The notes under the pieces: generated by a model | The model's database searches: none | Seen by the model: only the letters and a program-made list of their open reading frames with translations | What the model was told of the DNA's origin: nothing | Part shown: positions 1 through 8,258 of the stretch, in pieces | How the letters are laid out: every line of letters starts with the position of its first letter | Numbering within the stretch: position 1 is the first letter of the stretch | Program-made: the position numbers and the translations under genes | Source: a virus | Strand: one strand, 5' to 3' | Virus record (IMG/VR): IMGVR_UViG_3300047168_000071 | Span: 1 to 30,720 of that record | Length of the DNA: 30,720 nucleotides

Positions 1-1221
1 GTCGCCCGTGCGCTCCTGCCTGGGCGGCGTGACAGTCACGAGGCCGCCGACAGCGTCCTGAGAACGCTCGGGGGTCTCGCGCTGGTCTTCGGTCCGCGCC
101 TCCGGCGCGGCAGGGGCGGCGGCGACCGGCAGGCCGGCGAGCACGCCCTTGACCGCATCGGCGGTCATCTCGGTGGTCATCGCCATGTGAAGCGCCGAGG
201 CCTCGCGGCCCTTCGCCTCTGCGAGCGCGAGGATCGCCTGAATGCGGGCGCGCTCGGCGGCGGCGCCGGCCGTCATGCCCTCAGCCTTCCCTTCCGCCTT
301 GCCCTCGGTGCGAGCCGTGGCGACCGCAGCGTCGTGTTCGGCGCGCGGGATCGTATTCTCGTTCATCGTGAATTTCCTCGTTGGTTGGGGCGTGAGGGAT
401 CGTCCCCCCGCCAGTTCGGCGACGACCGCCTCGAAGGAGCCGATCCGATCCGCCATGCCAGCGGCGACCGCCGCCACGCCGACGAGAACGTCGCCGCCGC
501 CGAAGCGAGCGACCACGTCTTCCGGCTTCACGCCCCGGCCGCTTGCGACCGTTGCGATGAACACGTCCGCGAGCGCGTCGACTTGGCGCTGAATGCGCCC
601 GCGACCCTCATCGGTCGCGAGGTCAGTGCGCTTGCCGGGCGACTGCGAAGAGATGAACTCGATCCGGCCGGCCGCCGCGTCCTTCGCGCTCGTATCCGAT
701 ACGACCGCGCGAACGCCGATGGAGCCGAGCATCGCGGTTGCGTCGATCACGATCTCGGTGGCTTGCGATGCCAGCCAGTAGCCCGCCGAGGCCGCAGCGC
801 CGCCCACGTAGGCGACAATCGGCTTCTTCTCCGCGCCGGCCCGGATCGCCTCGGCAAGCTCGTTCACGCCCGTCACGACGCCGCCAGGCGTATCGAAGCT
901 CATCACCACGGCGCGCGTGTTGGGATCATCAAGCGCCACCTGAAGATCGCGGCGCATCATGTCGTAGCTCGTCGCGCCAGAAAGCGCGGTGAACAGATTG
1001 GCGTGCCGGAACATCGGCCCGCGCGCTTCGATGATCGCCACCGGCCCGCGCTGCTGAAGTCGCTCGGCGGTCGGAACATGCTTCGCGCGGTAGGCTTCAA
1101 GCGCCTCGACCGAGACTTCGTTCTCGCGGCCGGCAACCGTCAGGACAAGCTCAAGGCCCTCCGCCGTGATCGCCCACGGCTCCGCAACCGCCGCCCGAAG
1201 GGCGCGCGTCATATCCGGCAT
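1..1221 (-). CDS. S49 (SppA-like) phage head maturation protease, C-terminus cut by window edge
   Basis: A serine peptidase of the S49 family, the type that processes prohead scaffold in lambda-like phages. The start is the ATG at 1221, preceded by GAGGAG; the frame is open to base 1, so the C-terminal end is missing. The nucleophile is Ser145 in GGAAASAGYW and the likely general base is Lys197 in SSQSPGKR. The 52-residue Ser-Lys spacing matches the SppA pair Ser147/Lys199. After about residue 270 the sequence becomes Ala/Glu-rich and helical, typical of the scaffold-like tail fused to these proteases. It lies directly downstream of the gpW-like and portal genes, as expected for a head operon. 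Function is inferred from motif and position. Confidence 0.9.
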   Translation of the reverse strand, partial: MPDMTRALRAAVAEPWAITAEGLELVLTVAGRENEVSVEALEAYRAKHVPTAERLQQRGPVAIIEARGPMFRHANLFTALSGATSYDMMRRDLQVALDDPNTRAVVMSFDTPGGVVTGVNELAEAIRAGAEKKPIVAYVGGAAASAGYWLASQATEIVIDATAMLGSIGVRAVVSDTSAKDAAAGRIEFISSQSPGKRTDLATDEGRGRIQRQVDALADVFIATVASGRGVKPEDVVARFGGGDVLVGVAAVAAGMADRIGSFEAVVAELAGGRSLTPQPTRKFTMNENTIPRAEHDAAVATARTEGKAEGKAEGMTAGAAAERARIQAILALAEAKGREASALHMAMTTEMTADAVKGVLAGLPVAAAPAAPEARTEDQRETPERSQDAVGGLVTVTPPRQERTGD

Positions 1222-1236
1222 CGATTTCTCCTCGGA

Positions 1237-1491
1237 TCAGGCGGGGCGAATGGCGAAGCGCCGACGCAGCGGCGGAAGGCCCTGCGACTTTCGGCATTCG
1301 TCCTCGGCGTCGCGCATCGCGTTGCGCAATTCGGCGAGCGAGCCGCCCGGAAAGGTCGACTGAACTTCCTGCTCGCTATCGCCGCTGCGGAAGCGAACGC
1401 GGGTCGAGGTGCCGCCCGTCAGGCGCTCGTGGTACGCCGTGCGCAGCGCCTCGGCGCGCTGGCACGGATTATTCCAATCGACATCAGCCAT
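1237..1491 (-). CDS. gpW-like head-tail joining protein
   Basis: A small 84-residue protein resembling lambda gpW (HTJ family), which plugs the portal and connects head to tail. The similarity is a helix with spaced leucines, a V-x-F-x-S-G-D strand, a second helix with S-L-A-E-L, and a basic C-terminus RRRFAIRPA like gpW's basic end. The ATG at 1491 overlaps the portal stop as TGATG, with GAGG upstream, so translation is probably coupled to the portal. In lambda the W gene precedes the portal gene; here it follows it. Assigned from pattern and neighbours; another small head-tail adaptor is the main alternative. Confidence 0.7.
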   Translation of the reverse strand: MADVDWNNPCQRAEALRTAYHERLTGGTSTRVRFRSGDSEQEVQSTFPGGSLAELRNAMRDAEDECRKSQGLPPLRRRFAIRPA

Positions 1492-3074
1492 CAGGCCGCC
1501 TCGCTGACCATCTTCTCGGCGACGGGATCGGGCGCGAGCGTGTCGCCATCGGGAAGCTTGAGAGCCTCCCGCCTCTTGGCCTCCCGCGCGCGCTGCTCGT
1601 AGACATCCTCCCAATCGACGCCGAGATCGCCGCAGATCATCTCGTCGGTGACGACGCCGAGCCGCTTGTAGGTCTCATGGGCCTTCGCCGACTTCAGATC
1701 GTCGGCCTGCGGCTTCGCCGGGCCACGCCAGTTCGCCGCGCACGCCGCTTGGCGGCTGGCGAAGAAGGCGCTGGGGCCGCCGGGGAACGCGATCCGCCCG
1801 CTCTCGATCTCCTCTTCGAGCCACGCCTCATAGACGTGCTGAAGGAAGCGACCGCAGATGTTGTTCCGGCGCGAGACGATGATCGGCCAATTCTCGGCCG
1901 TCGCCATGCGGACGCTCGAATAGGTGGCGCCCGTATAGTCGCCCGTCAGCGTCTCGAAGGTGAGCCCCAGGCACCGAGCGATCTCGCGCAGCAGGAACTT
2001 CGCGAACGCCTCATAGGTCTCGTTCGGATACTCCGAACGCTTCAAAGTCAGCTTTTCGCCGGGGAAGAGGTGGGCGATGCGCCCGCCGACCCCGAGGTCG
2101 ATCTTCGTCTGCTTGTACCAAGCGGCCTTGGCCTTGAAGAGATCGTCGATGTCGCCGCTCGTCCCCTGCTCCTCGGGCGACTGAAGCGCCTGAAGAACCT
2201 GCTCGGTCGGCGCGTCACTCTCAATCGTCGCCGCGAAGATGGCCTGAATGAGCGCGGTGACAAGGGTCGCGTCGGAAAGCTGGTCGAACTGCCGCGTAGT
2301 GCGAAGGACCGGCGCCAGCGGCGTGATCCCGCGAACCTGCCCCGGCGCGCCCTCGAAGATGTGGACGACCTGAGGCCGGCCGACGCCATCGCGGGCGCGA
2401 ACATCGACCGTATCGTTCCAACTCAGGCGGTCGTCCCGCGTAAGGCGGTAGGCGAGCGGGAAGCCGAAGCCGTCGACCGAGATGCCCTGAAACATGCGCG
2501 TGAGATCGTCGGTGTCCTGCACGAGCTTCGTCGGCGGCAACATCGAGACCTTCGTCTTCGTCTCGGAGAAGGTCCGCTTCACCGCCGGCAGCAGCGCCAA
2601 GACCTCGCCATAGGCGAACCACGTCCGCAGAGCCGAGGCGGTCAACTGACCGATGGTCGACTTCCCGGCCGCATCGCACTCGACCGGGTTCTCGCTCCAA
2701 AGCGACCAGCGGCGCTCGACGGTCGCCGCGAATTCCTCGGCAACGTCGTCGGTCCACTTCAGCGCCTTGCGATCCGGGCAAGCCGCAAGGCGAAGCCCGA
2801 CCCCGATGGTGCTGGCGACCGCCTGATCGACGGCGCCCGCGATCCACCCGGAATTGTGCAGCGTATCGATGGCGCGCGCTGCGGCGTCGAGGTAGCTCGC
2901 GCGCACGTCGTCGCGCGCATCGCGCAAGGCCGGGCGCCAGGCGAGCATGGACGCGAGGCTCCCGCCCGAGGGCGCGCGGAAATACTGCGCGGTATGCTCG
3001 GGCGAGCTTCCCGGCTTGGCGGCAGGCAGAAGCATCGAACGCGCGCCTTCCAGCGCGCGGGAAAGAATACCCAT
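1491..3074 (-). CDS. Phage portal protein (lambda gpB family)
   Basis: A 527-residue protein that should form the dodecameric portal ring through which DNA enters and leaves the head. The length fits the lambda-family portals (about 500-530 residues). The N-terminus is short and basic, followed by a stretch with repeated Arg/Asp helices (RDARDDVRASYLDAA) and an aromatic-rich core. The C-terminus is charged and probably disordered. It starts at the ATG at 3074, 12 bases after the large terminase stop, and ends overlapping the gpW-like gene. Terminase, portal, joiner, protease is the standard packaging and head order, which supports the call. Confidence 0.9.
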   Translation of the reverse strand: MGILSRALEGARSMLLPAAKPGSSPEHTAQYFRAPSGGSLASMLAWRPALRDARDDVRASYLDAAARAIDTLHNSGWIAGAVDQAVASTIGVGLRLAACPDRKALKWTDDVAEEFAATVERRWSLWSENPVECDAAGKSTIGQLTASALRTWFAYGEVLALLPAVKRTFSETKTKVSMLPPTKLVQDTDDLTRMFQGISVDGFGFPLAYRLTRDDRLSWNDTVDVRARDGVGRPQVVHIFEGAPGQVRGITPLAPVLRTTRQFDQLSDATLVTALIQAIFAATIESDAPTEQVLQALQSPEEQGTSGDIDDLFKAKAAWYKQTKIDLGVGGRIAHLFPGEKLTLKRSEYPNETYEAFAKFLLREIARCLGLTFETLTGDYTGATYSSVRMATAENWPIIVSRRNNICGRFLQHVYEAWLEEEIESGRIAFPGGPSAFFASRQAACAANWRGPAKPQADDLKSAKAHETYKRLGVVTDEMICGDLGVDWEDVYEQRAREAKRREALKLPDGDTLAPDPVAEKMVSEAA

Positions 3075-3086
3075 TCCGTTGTTGCC

Positions 3087-5114
3087 TCAGCGGTTGTTGA
3101 AGCTCGCCGCGAAGTCCGCGAAGCGGTCGAACTTGTCCTTCGTTGCCTCCGGCACGGGAGCGTTGCCGCCCCCGTTCGCATCAGGCACGGGGAACGATCG
3201 CTCCCCGTCGTCATCCCCGCGCCGCCGAGCGTTTGGCCCGAGGCGATGCGCGTTAAGCTGAAAGCCGGCCGCCGCCGCCAGCGCCTCGCAATCGAGGAAG
3301 TGGTTCTCTCGCGACCGCTGGACCCAGACGGGCTGCCCGGTGGGCGACGTGACGCGCGCCTCGCTCACGATCTGCTGGCAAAACTCGTCGGGCGTCTCCT
3401 CGTGGAGATGCCAAGCGCCGAGCTTGTCCGCCGGATACCTCAGCCGCTCGTGGACCCACGACTTCCAATGATCGGTGTCGAGGCGAAACAGCGTGAGCCC
3501 ATACTTCGAGGTCTTGCCGTCCGGCTTGACCTCGATCTGCGAGCGAATGATCGGCCGCGCCTGGCGGGCGTAGCCCTTCGTCGGGTAGACGAAGCGCGCG
3601 AAGCGCCGCGCGAAGGAATAGACCCGGTGCTCCGGCACGGCGAACTTCTTGCCCGGCCGGAAGCCGCTGTCGATGAACGCCAGCTTGATCGGCAAGCCGT
3701 CGAAGTCCTGCGTCAACAGCCCAGCAAGGTCTTCCCAAACTTCCGGCTGCGCCGTCTCGCCCCAAACCTCGCCGGCATCGATCAGCCAAGACGTTGCACG
3801 CGGCCCCCAAGCGCGGATCACGAACGGGAGCCGGTTCTTCTGCACGTCGATCCCCGCCGTCAGAAAAACGGCCTGATCGAGCAACGGCGATGCCAGCGAG
3901 CGCGGCGGATAGGGCGCCTTGAGCCGCGCGATCTCTTGCCACTCGGGCACGTCGCCGCCGCCGGGCGCATAGACCTCGCCGAAGCCGGCGTTGATCGCCG
4001 TCTGAACCTTGTCCGTCTCGCCGCTGGCGAGCGCCTTGAGATACGCCTCGGCGCGCTCGCCGAAAGTCACGAAGGGCGAGGCGAGACCCGACGCCCATTG
4101 CGAGAGCGTCGAGGTGTCCGGAGGATCTCCGATGACGTTGCCATCGGCATCGATAGTCTGGCCCGGCGCGACGAAGACGCCGGTGGCGTTCATCGCCGCC
4201 TTGCTGCTCTCCTCGATCACGCAGCCGTTGCGCGGGCATTCGAGATGCGCCTCACGCCGCGCCTGCGCGGGGGTGGCCGTCTTCGGCCACCGCAGGCATT
4301 TGAAGCGCGGGATGAACCACTCTTCGCAGTGCGGGCAGCGCCACGCCCAATGATAGCGGGTGCCTTCCTGCCAGAGACGCCAGATCGCCGAAGCGACATC
4401 GTCAGCCGGGACGACCTTCCAGAATTCAAGGCCGCTTGCCGGGTCGGTTTCCACGTCCACCATGCCCTGCGAGGGCGTCGAGGTGATGCCCGTCACAAAA
4501 TCCGCGAAGGTTATGCCGCGCGCCTCGACAAGACCGAGCGGATCGCCCTGGCCTTTCACGTTGGCGAGCATTTCGTCGTACTCATCGACGAACGCGAGGC
4601 CGGCCGGATCGGACTTCAGCGCGGTCGATGACCCCGCGTGCGCGAGGCGCACCGTCACGCCAGCGACGCGCTTCAAGGTCTTCTTCATGCGCTTGCCGCG
4701 CGAGACCTTCGACTTCAGCTTCGGCGCCTCATCGAACAGCCCCATAAGGCGCGGCTCGAATTGGTCAGTCAGAAACTCGCGGCTCGGCCCGACGTACAAG
4801 ATCGGCACGGGCCGCGTGTCGCATCGCATCCCGATCAGATCGAGGATGGCGTCGGTCTTGCCGCTCTGCGCTGCCGTGACCAGCACGATCCGGCGATAGC
4901 GCGGATCGTCGAAGCCGCGCTCGAAAGGGATCACATACGGCGTAAGGCGAGGATCGCGCGGCCCCGGCTTGCCCGTCGTCGCGGGATAGACCCGGTTCTC
5001 GGCGCCCCAGCCGTCAGCCGTCGTCCTCCGACGCGGTTCCGAGAGGATCGCGGCCCGCTCGTAGAGCCTCGCCAGCTTCGCGGAAGCGAGCCTCGCATCG
5101 AGTAAACGCGCCAT
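3087..5114 (-). CDS. Terminase large subunit (lambda GpA / TerL family)
   Basis: A 675-residue packaging motor and DNA-cutting enzyme. The ATPase part has a Walker A loop at about residues 80-87 (TAAQSGKT) and a Walker B at 173-180 (LAFVDEYD). A Cys pair CPHC at 260-263 with Cys293 and Cys298 probably binds zinc, as in GpA-type terminases. The nuclease part follows, with acidic motifs AGIDVQ and AFIDSGF. The start at 5114 has AAGGA just upstream and keeps the usual N-terminal ERAAILSEPRR segment. This start places its first 101 bases inside the small terminase gene. No frameshift is visible and all expected motifs are present. Confidence 0.95.
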   Translation of the reverse strand: MARLLDARLASAKLARLYERAAILSEPRRRTTADGWGAENRVYPATTGKPGPRDPRLTPYVIPFERGFDDPRYRRIVLVTAAQSGKTDAILDLIGMRCDTRPVPILYVGPSREFLTDQFEPRLMGLFDEAPKLKSKVSRGKRMKKTLKRVAGVTVRLAHAGSSTALKSDPAGLAFVDEYDEMLANVKGQGDPLGLVEARGITFADFVTGITSTPSQGMVDVETDPASGLEFWKVVPADDVASAIWRLWQEGTRYHWAWRCPHCEEWFIPRFKCLRWPKTATPAQARREAHLECPRNGCVIEESSKAAMNATGVFVAPGQTIDADGNVIGDPPDTSTLSQWASGLASPFVTFGERAEAYLKALASGETDKVQTAINAGFGEVYAPGGGDVPEWQEIARLKAPYPPRSLASPLLDQAVFLTAGIDVQKNRLPFVIRAWGPRATSWLIDAGEVWGETAQPEVWEDLAGLLTQDFDGLPIKLAFIDSGFRPGKKFAVPEHRVYSFARRFARFVYPTKGYARQARPIIRSQIEVKPDGKTSKYGLTLFRLDTDHWKSWVHERLRYPADKLGAWHLHEETPDEFCQQIVSEARVTSPTGQPVWVQRSRENHFLDCEALAAAAGFQLNAHRLGPNARRRGDDDGERSFPVPDANGGGNAPVPEATKDKFDRFADFAASFNNR

Positions 5115-5538
5115 TCAATCCTTGCTCTATTTCCGCGCGAATTCCCCGGTCGCGGGTCACTGCGGCCGGAAGGCCATCAAGCTCGCTGCGAAACATGCTG
5201 ATGATGTTCACGAAGGCCGCCTCGACCTCGTCCATCTCGACGATGCGGCCCTCGCGTTCGGCGATCCGAAGCTCGACCTCACGTTGGCGAGCGGCCTTCA
5301 GGCCGCTCTCAGCCTGCACCTTCGAAGTCCGCCGCTCCTCCTCCTTGAGGAAGCGAATGTAGCCCTGCACTACGGCGACAAGCGGATACTTGCCCTTCAC
5401 CGCCTTCGGGAAATAGCCCTGCCCCGCAAGCTGACGGAGACGCGCCTCGGTGAGCATAAGCAGGCGCACCGCTTGGCCGGTGGAGATCATGCCCGCCTGC
5501 GAAGCGGGCGCGGTCTCTAGGGTTTTCGCTGGCGGCAA
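5014..5538 (-). CDS. Terminase small subunit (Nu1-like)
   Basis: A 174-residue protein with an N-terminal winged-helix segment (STGQAVRLLMLTEARLRQLA, then GYFPKAVKGKYPL) like the Nu1 DNA-recognition domain. A long charged helical region rich in Glu/Arg follows, suited to oligomerisation and contact with the large subunit. It would bind the packaging site and recruit the large terminase. The reading frame begins with TTG at 5538, preceded by GGAG with a 6-base spacer. A later ATG at 5490 is a possible alternative start. It overlaps the large terminase gene by 101 bases, which is unusually long. Confidence 0.85.
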   Translation of the reverse strand: MPPAKTLETAPASQAGMISTGQAVRLLMLTEARLRQLAGQGYFPKAVKGKYPLVAVVQGYIRFLKEEERRTSKVQAESGLKAARQREVELRIAEREGRIVEMDEVEAAFVNIISMFRSELDGLPAAVTRDRGIRAEIEQGLNGAFTRCEARFREAGEALRAGRDPLGTASEDDG

Positions 5539-5621
5539 AAATCACTCCAAATCATCGACTTAGGAGTTGCTCCTTCGTCGTCTCTCGATAGGTGTGTCCA
5601 CACACAACCGGAGGACGCGCC
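5539..5621. promoter_or_regulatory. Divergent promoter region between small terminase and + cassette
   Basis: An 83-base spacer between two divergently transcribed units. It holds a perfect inverted repeat GTGTGT-CC-ACACAC at 5592-5605, about 16 bases before the ATG of the + gene, and a small hairpin AGGAG-TTG-CTCCT at 5562-5574. The first repeat is a plausible repressor operator for the + cassette. Clear -35/-10 pairs cannot be fixed by eye. Confidence 0.45.
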
Positions 5622-6443
5622 ATGAAGCCCGAGCCCATCGAAGCCAAAATCATCGAACGCGCTCGACGCTTCGACGCCTCCGTCTTCCTCGGCGTCGGCC
5701 GCTACCGGACCGAGACATTCGACAGCCTTCCCGCCGCCCGCGATGCCGGCGAGCGGATCGCCCGCGAGGTCAATAACGGCCGGAAGGCCATGATCTACGC
5801 GATCACCGACGAAGGCCGCGCGGTCTTCGTGCCTGCCGCCTACCAACCCCAACCGAAGGAGCCTGCAATGACGACCAGCAAGACCGAACTGAACGGCGCC
5901 CAAATCTCGAAGCTCACCGCGATCATGACTGGCGGCGGCTTCAAGCGCGCGAATTCCCGCGACGCGGCGGTGGCGCGCTTCCTCAAGATCGCCGCTGAAA
6001 AGGGCATCGCCGAAGAGAAGGCCCGCGACTATCTCGCCGGCCCCTACGACATGGCCGAGCACGTCATCCGCGAGCACATCGAGGGCAAGCCGATGACGAT
6101 CCCGCAGGTCAAGGCCGCGCGGAAGTCGAAGCCAGCCGCGAAAGCCGAGCCGGCGCCCAAGGCAGTGCCAGCCGCGAAGGCCACCGAGCAGAAGCCCGCT
6201 GGCAAGCGCGCCGAAATCCTCGCCGCCGCCCAGGCGGGCAAGCTGCCCGAGCCGCCGGACTTCAGCGCCGCCACCCACACGCGCTTCCGCAAGAAGCTCG
6301 AAGAGGTGATCGCGCTGGCGAAGGCCGGCGACCTGAAGGGCCTGAAGGCTTACGCGATCAATCCGATCAGCAGCAGCCCGAAGGCCATCGACCGCTACCG
6401 CAACCTCGCGGTGATCGCGCTCGAAGCGCGAGCCGGCGCCTGA
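5622..6443 (+). CDS. Unknown three-part protein with Ala/Lys/Pro linker, first gene of + cassette
   Basis: A 273-residue protein of unknown function. Start ATG at 5622 has GGAGG upstream. It shows an N-terminal mixed alpha/beta domain (about 1-75), a helical domain (about 85-155), an Ala/Lys/Pro-rich linker resembling histone-H1 tails (about 160-195), and a C-terminal helical domain (about 200-273). The basic linker suggests nucleic-acid binding, but that is inference. An in-frame ATG at 5868 has its own ideal ribosome site (AAGGAG at 5856-5861, 6-base spacer), so a shorter product lacking the first domain may also be made. It is transcribed against all neighbours, which suggests later acquisition or separate control. 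Confidence 0.8.
   Translation: MKPEPIEAKIIERARRFDASVFLGVGRYRTETFDSLPAARDAGERIAREVNNGRKAMIYAITDEGRAVFVPAAYQPQPKEPAMTTSKTELNGAQISKLTAIMTGGGFKRANSRDAAVARFLKIAAEKGIAEEKARDYLAGPYDMAEHVIREHIEGKPMTIPQVKAARKSKPAAKAEPAPKAVPAAKATEQKPAGKRAEILAAAQAGKLPEPPDFSAATHTRFRKKLEEVIALAKAGDLKGLKAYAINPISSSPKAIDRYRNLAVIALEARAGA
5868..6443 (+). other. Possible internal translation start producing a shorter form
   Basis: The ATG at 5868 is in frame with the gene beginning at 5622. It lies six bases after AAGGAG, a better-placed Shine-Dalgarno than many annotated starts here. The short form would be 191 residues and keep the helical domain, basic linker and C-terminal domain. The same sequence could instead mark a recent fusion of two once-separate genes. 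Confidence 0.4.
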
Positions 6444-6646
6444 TGCGCCGGACGGTCATGATGGAGGTCGACATCTTCGATGCCGGCCTCTTGCTCGCCA
6501 CGGCTCGCCGGCACGCGCCGGAAGCGGACATCAGCGACGAAGCCGGTGCGCTGATCGCCCTGCTCGACCCCGGCGGCGGAGGCGACGCCTACGCCGGCAA
6601 CCTCAACGAGGCCGGCATTCAGATCGAGCAAACGACGGTCAGCTAA
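6443..6646 (+). CDS. Small acidic protein, second gene of + cassette
   Basis: A 67-residue acidic protein, start overlapping the previous stop as TGATG at 6441-6445, so the two are probably translated together. It contains helices and a Gly-rich turn (LDPGGGGDAYAG). The stop codon at 6644-6646 overlaps the stop of the convergent PLP-fold gene. No family recognised. Pairing of a basic, possibly DNA-binding partner with a small acidic protein is notable, but no toxin or antitoxin motif is evident. Confidence 0.65.
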   Translation: MRRTVMMEVDIFDAGLLLATARRHAPEADISDEAGALIALLDPGGGGDAYAGNLNEAGIQIEQTTVS

Positions 6647-7362
6647 TCAGCCGGCCCGGTCACATTCCAGAGAAGCACGCGGCCCGCCCCACGGCGGGCC
6701 GTCGCAATTTCCCAAGCCTTCGCGTCGTAGTGCGGATCGCTCGGGAACGGCGGGCGGCTCGCGGCCACCTGCCCGAAGCTGCGCGGGTGGACGTGAATGG
6801 TCGCCCCCGCAACATCCCCGGCCGATAGCTTCCGCCCGACCTGAACAACATGCCGGCGAGCGCCGGGCCAAGCCTTCGCCAGCGCCCGCGCCAGAACGCC
6901 GGAGCCGCTCGCGCACCAAACCTCGTCCGGCTCGACACCGGTTGCCCTGGCCGCGTCGGCGATCACGTCAATCGCCTCTGGCAGATCGAGCCCAAAGGGC
7001 GCCAGCGTCGCGCCCGTCGCCTCGCAATAGTCGCGCGCTCGCTTCTGAACCACCGTCAGGTAGCCGGGCGTCACCTGATAGACCTTCGCGCCGAGCCGCT
7101 TCGCCATCCATGCACGCGGATGCGCTTGCGCTCGCTTCGCGACGAACAGCGTCGCGCGCTTTCCCGTCTCCCGCGCCGCCCAAGCGAGCGCGCTTTGCGC
7201 GCCGCCTTCAGCCGGCGTGGCGTAGACCAACTCGTCGGCCGTCTCGAAGAGCCGGATCAGGAAGCGGGCCTTCGTGCCGCCCCCAATCAGATCGTCCCGG
7301 ACAACCAAAATCCCGTCATGCTCGACGACGGTCGGCGCCGGGATCAAAGCTCCTCGCCCCAC
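6643..7362 (-). CDS. PLP-dependent fold-type II enzyme-like protein (ACC deaminase / cysteine desulfhydrase-like)
   Basis: A 239-residue protein with hallmarks of the tryptophan-synthase-beta fold. The likely Schiff-base Lys31 lies in GGGTKAR, matching the GGNKxR motif of ACC deaminases. GGAQSA at 53-58 matches the following GGxQSN loop but with Asn replaced by Ala. A glycine phosphate-binding loop ASGSG lies at 151-155. It is shorter than cellular homologues (about 320-340 residues). The frame opens with GTG at 7362, overlapping the methylase gene by 19 bases; a TTG at 7347 would give a TTGA overlap and is a credible alternative start. Its position after ParB and methylase genes suggests a role with DNA modification or the ParB module. 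The substrate is unknown. Confidence 0.65.
   Translation of the reverse strand: MGRGALIPAPTVVEHDGILVVRDDLIGGGTKARFLIRLFETADELVYATPAEGGAQSALAWAARETGKRATLFVAKRAQAHPRAWMAKRLGAKVYQVTPGYLTVVQKRARDYCEATGATLAPFGLDLPEAIDVIADAARATGVEPDEVWCASGSGVLARALAKAWPGARRHVVQVGRKLSAGDVAGATIHVHPRSFGQVAASRPPFPSDPHYDAKAWEIATARRGAGRVLLWNVTGPAD
6681..6700 (+). terminator. Hairpin just beyond the + cassette, possible terminator
   Basis: A perfect 8-bp GC stem (GGCCCGCC and its complement) with a CCAC loop, 34 bases after the + cassette stop. It lies inside the 3' coding end of the convergent PLP-fold gene. Only a weak AATTT follows, so intrinsic termination is uncertain. Confidence 0.3.
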
Positions 7363-8258
7363 TGCCCCTCGGCCGCCGGGCCAGCGTCATCCGCCGGCAC
7401 GTCGCCGAATTCCACTTCGCCGATGGCCTCAGTCGCCCGCTTCGGATCGCCCTTCACGAAGACGAGGACGTTCTGATGCGTCTTGCCGAGCTTCCGCGTC
7501 GTGGCGAACTGCTTGCCCGCGCGGATCGGCAGCGAGCCGGCGGCGGTGACGAGCACCGCTTCGTTGTACAGCCGCAGCCCCGCCGCCTCGAAGGCGGCGA
7601 TGGTGTGCCACGGAAAGCCGAGATACATGCCCTTCGCATCGCGAACGTCGCCGACGACGAAGCACGCGAAGCGGTCCGCCTTCAGCTTGGCCGACGCCGC
7701 CGCAATGATGTCGGCGTAGGCGGCCCGGAAGTCCGCGTAATCCATCGTCGACAGATCGCGCGGATCGTCGCTGTAGACTTCGAGGTCCGCATAGGGCGGG
7801 CACGAGAAGACGAAATCGGCCTCGACATCGAGCGCCGGCAGCACCTCGCGGCTATCGCCGACGTGCCATTCCGGCACGATGTCGTCGCAAATGCGCGCCG
7901 CCTGATCTTGGTTGGCCTCGACCTGCTCGGGCCGAAGATCGACGCCCACATACTGGCGGCCGAGCTTCGCGGCGACGATGCCGCGCACCGATCCGCCAGC
8001 GAAGGGATCGAGCACAAGGCCGGCCGGCGGACAGAACCACCGGTAGGCAAGCTCGCAAAGCACCGGATCAAAAATCGAGGTGCCCGAGGCTGACGGCGCG
8101 CCGCCGTCCTGCCCATCGTAGGGATGCACGGTCGTCCCGTGCGTGAGGCCGCCCTTCAGGCTCGCCGTTTGCTTCCGCCGACCGACGACCTGATCGTTGA
8201 AGTTTCCGCCGCCGTGAACGGCGCCGGTCATGAAGGTCTTCGAACTCGGCTTCTTCAC
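7344..8258 (-). CDS. DNA methyltransferase (SAM-dependent, N4/N6 amino type)
   Basis: A 304-residue DNA methylase. The SAM-binding motif I is DPFAGGS at residues 84-90, followed by GVDLRPEQ (acidic ribose-binding motif), and the catalytic motif IV is SCPPY at 152-156. This order (SAM site before catalytic site) is the alpha/gamma-like arrangement. The protein starts with GTG at 8258 in a GTGA overlap with the ParB-domain gene. Residues 36-47 (GGLTHGTTVHPY) almost repeat the end of the ParB protein, so the two behave like one split polypeptide. It probably protects phage DNA from host restriction or alters gene control. The target sequence cannot be read from the protein. Confidence 0.88.
   Translation of the reverse strand: MKKPSSKTFMTGAVHGGGNFNDQVVGRRKQTASLKGGLTHGTTVHPYDGQDGGAPSASGTSIFDPVLCELAYRWFCPPAGLVLDPFAGGSVRGIVAAKLGRQYVGVDLRPEQVEANQDQAARICDDIVPEWHVGDSREVLPALDVEADFVFSCPPYADLEVYSDDPRDLSTMDYADFRAAYADIIAAASAKLKADRFACFVVGDVRDAKGMYLGFPWHTIAAFEAAGLRLYNEAVLVTAAGSLPIRAGKQFATTRKLGKTHQNVLVFVKGDPKRATEAIGEVEFGDVPADDAGPAAEGQWGEEL

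Noticed and set aside
1677-4631. Long + strand open frame (984 codons) opposite the portal and terminase genes
   Set aside because: It is an antisense shadow of GC-rich coding sequence; the - strand frames carry clear terminase and portal motifs and the + frame has Arg/Ala-rich composition without domains.
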